DNA from: Betaproteobacteria bacterium
GTDB taxonomy: Bacteria > Pseudomonadota > Gammaproteobacteria > Burkholderiales > Usitatibacteraceae
DNA: 28,072 nt
NCBI GenBank assembly: GCA_016709665.1
Contig: JADJMI010000021.1
Coordinates: 1-28,072 of the forward strand
Direction: 5' to 3'
In this document: positions 27,660 to 28,072 of the stretch, piece after piece
Layout of the letters: every line of letters starts with the position of its first letter
How positions within the stretch are numbered: position 1 is the stretch's first letter
Notes under the pieces: model-generated
Told to the model about the DNA's origin: nothing
Database searches by the model: none
The model's input: only the letters and a program-made list of their open reading frames with translations
Translations under genes and position numbers: made by a program

Positions 27660-28072
27660 TTACTGCGCGAACACCTCGATGATGCCCACCCCCGTCGTGT
27701 TCCCCGCCCCCGTCACGATCGCCGTATAGGCCCCCGGCGCGAGGGTGATGAGAATGGCCGATTCGTTCGCGTTCGAAGGCGCGGAATCCCGGAAGCCTGG
27801 ATCGCGGCCGCATTCGTCGCCGTCTGCCAGTTGTCGTTCGAGGCGATCGGCGTGGCGCCCGAGAAAAGTTGCAGCACCGGGTCCCCCAGGGCGTTGGCGA
27901 TGCCAAATGGCACGAGGCTGGGCCCGCGAGCGCGAATCACCACCGTCTGCGGCGCATCGCCCCTGGATGATGAAGCCGCCGATCATCACGTCGTTGCCCG
28001 TGAGCACCCGGCCGCGCGCGGAGATGTTGGCGACGGCACGTCCGGCCGGTTCCGCTTCGAACGCCTCGACGA
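27660..28072 (-). pseudogene. 3' end of another tandem-module secreted protein (partial, frameshifted)
   Basis: The stop TAA is at 27662-27660 and the gene runs off the right edge of the window. The sequence aligns to the second C-terminal module of the paralogs (ANISTR region at the edge, DVMIGGFIIQG, VIRARGPSLVPFGIANAL, NDNW, ESAILITLAPGAYTAIV, IIEVFAQ) but needs several frame changes: an extra C near 27961-27964 (four C where paralogs have three), extra bases near 27783-27792, and a missing base near 28033. The N-terminal passenger is outside the window. It probably belongs to the same class as the five upstream proteins. Whether it is truly broken cannot be told from this sequence. Confidence 0.75.

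Overview
The window is GC-rich DNA with strong third-position GC bias, typical of a free-living betaproteobacterium. That assignment is an inference from composition, the mix of families (ECF sigma factor with Ser/Thr kinase, NarL-type two-component pair, Phd/YefM-PIN toxin-antitoxin, S74-type fibres) and a near-perfect sigma-54 promoter. No rRNA, tRNA, CRISPR array or transposase was seen.

Layout. (1) 164-4366, minus: a 1400-aa secreted RCC1-propeller protein. (2) 4562-5193, plus: an antitoxin/PIN-toxin pair. (3) 5232-11361: a regulatory block with a membrane Ser/Thr kinase, an ECF sigma factor and a 7TM-type histidine kinase on the minus strand, and a divergent LuxR/NarL response regulator on the plus strand. 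A 39-codon membrane ORF follows at 11381-11500. (4) 11811-21080, minus: four more large secreted proteins (beta-helix, SBBP-type propeller, an unassigned ectodomain, a short beta-solenoid). (5) 21090-27578, minus: three paralogous YadA-like fibre genes with a C-terminal S74 chaperone domain. The first has one frameshift; the second and third carry many. (6) 27660-28072: the 3' end of another secreted protein, cut by the window edge.

The unifying feature is a C-terminal tandem of two modules of about 125 residues each (ANISTR...IGGF.I.G...TVVVRARGPSL...NDDW...SGFAP...ESAIL.TL.PGAYTA.V.G...GVGI.EVF). It ends six secreted proteins in this window, while their N-terminal halves are unrelated. The first and second copies are distinct subtypes, and this distinction holds in all paralogs with both copies. 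Up to two Cys-paired InlB-B-like repeats precede the tandem in several. The locus therefore looks like a set of surface or exported proteins in which different display domains share one C-terminal cassette, next to S74 fibres.

Short REP-like inverted repeats sharing GGGGAC sit at the 3' ends of several of these genes, and in one case supply the stop codon. Single-base indels, mostly in G/C runs, become denser toward the right end, so real gene decay must be separated from sequence error there.
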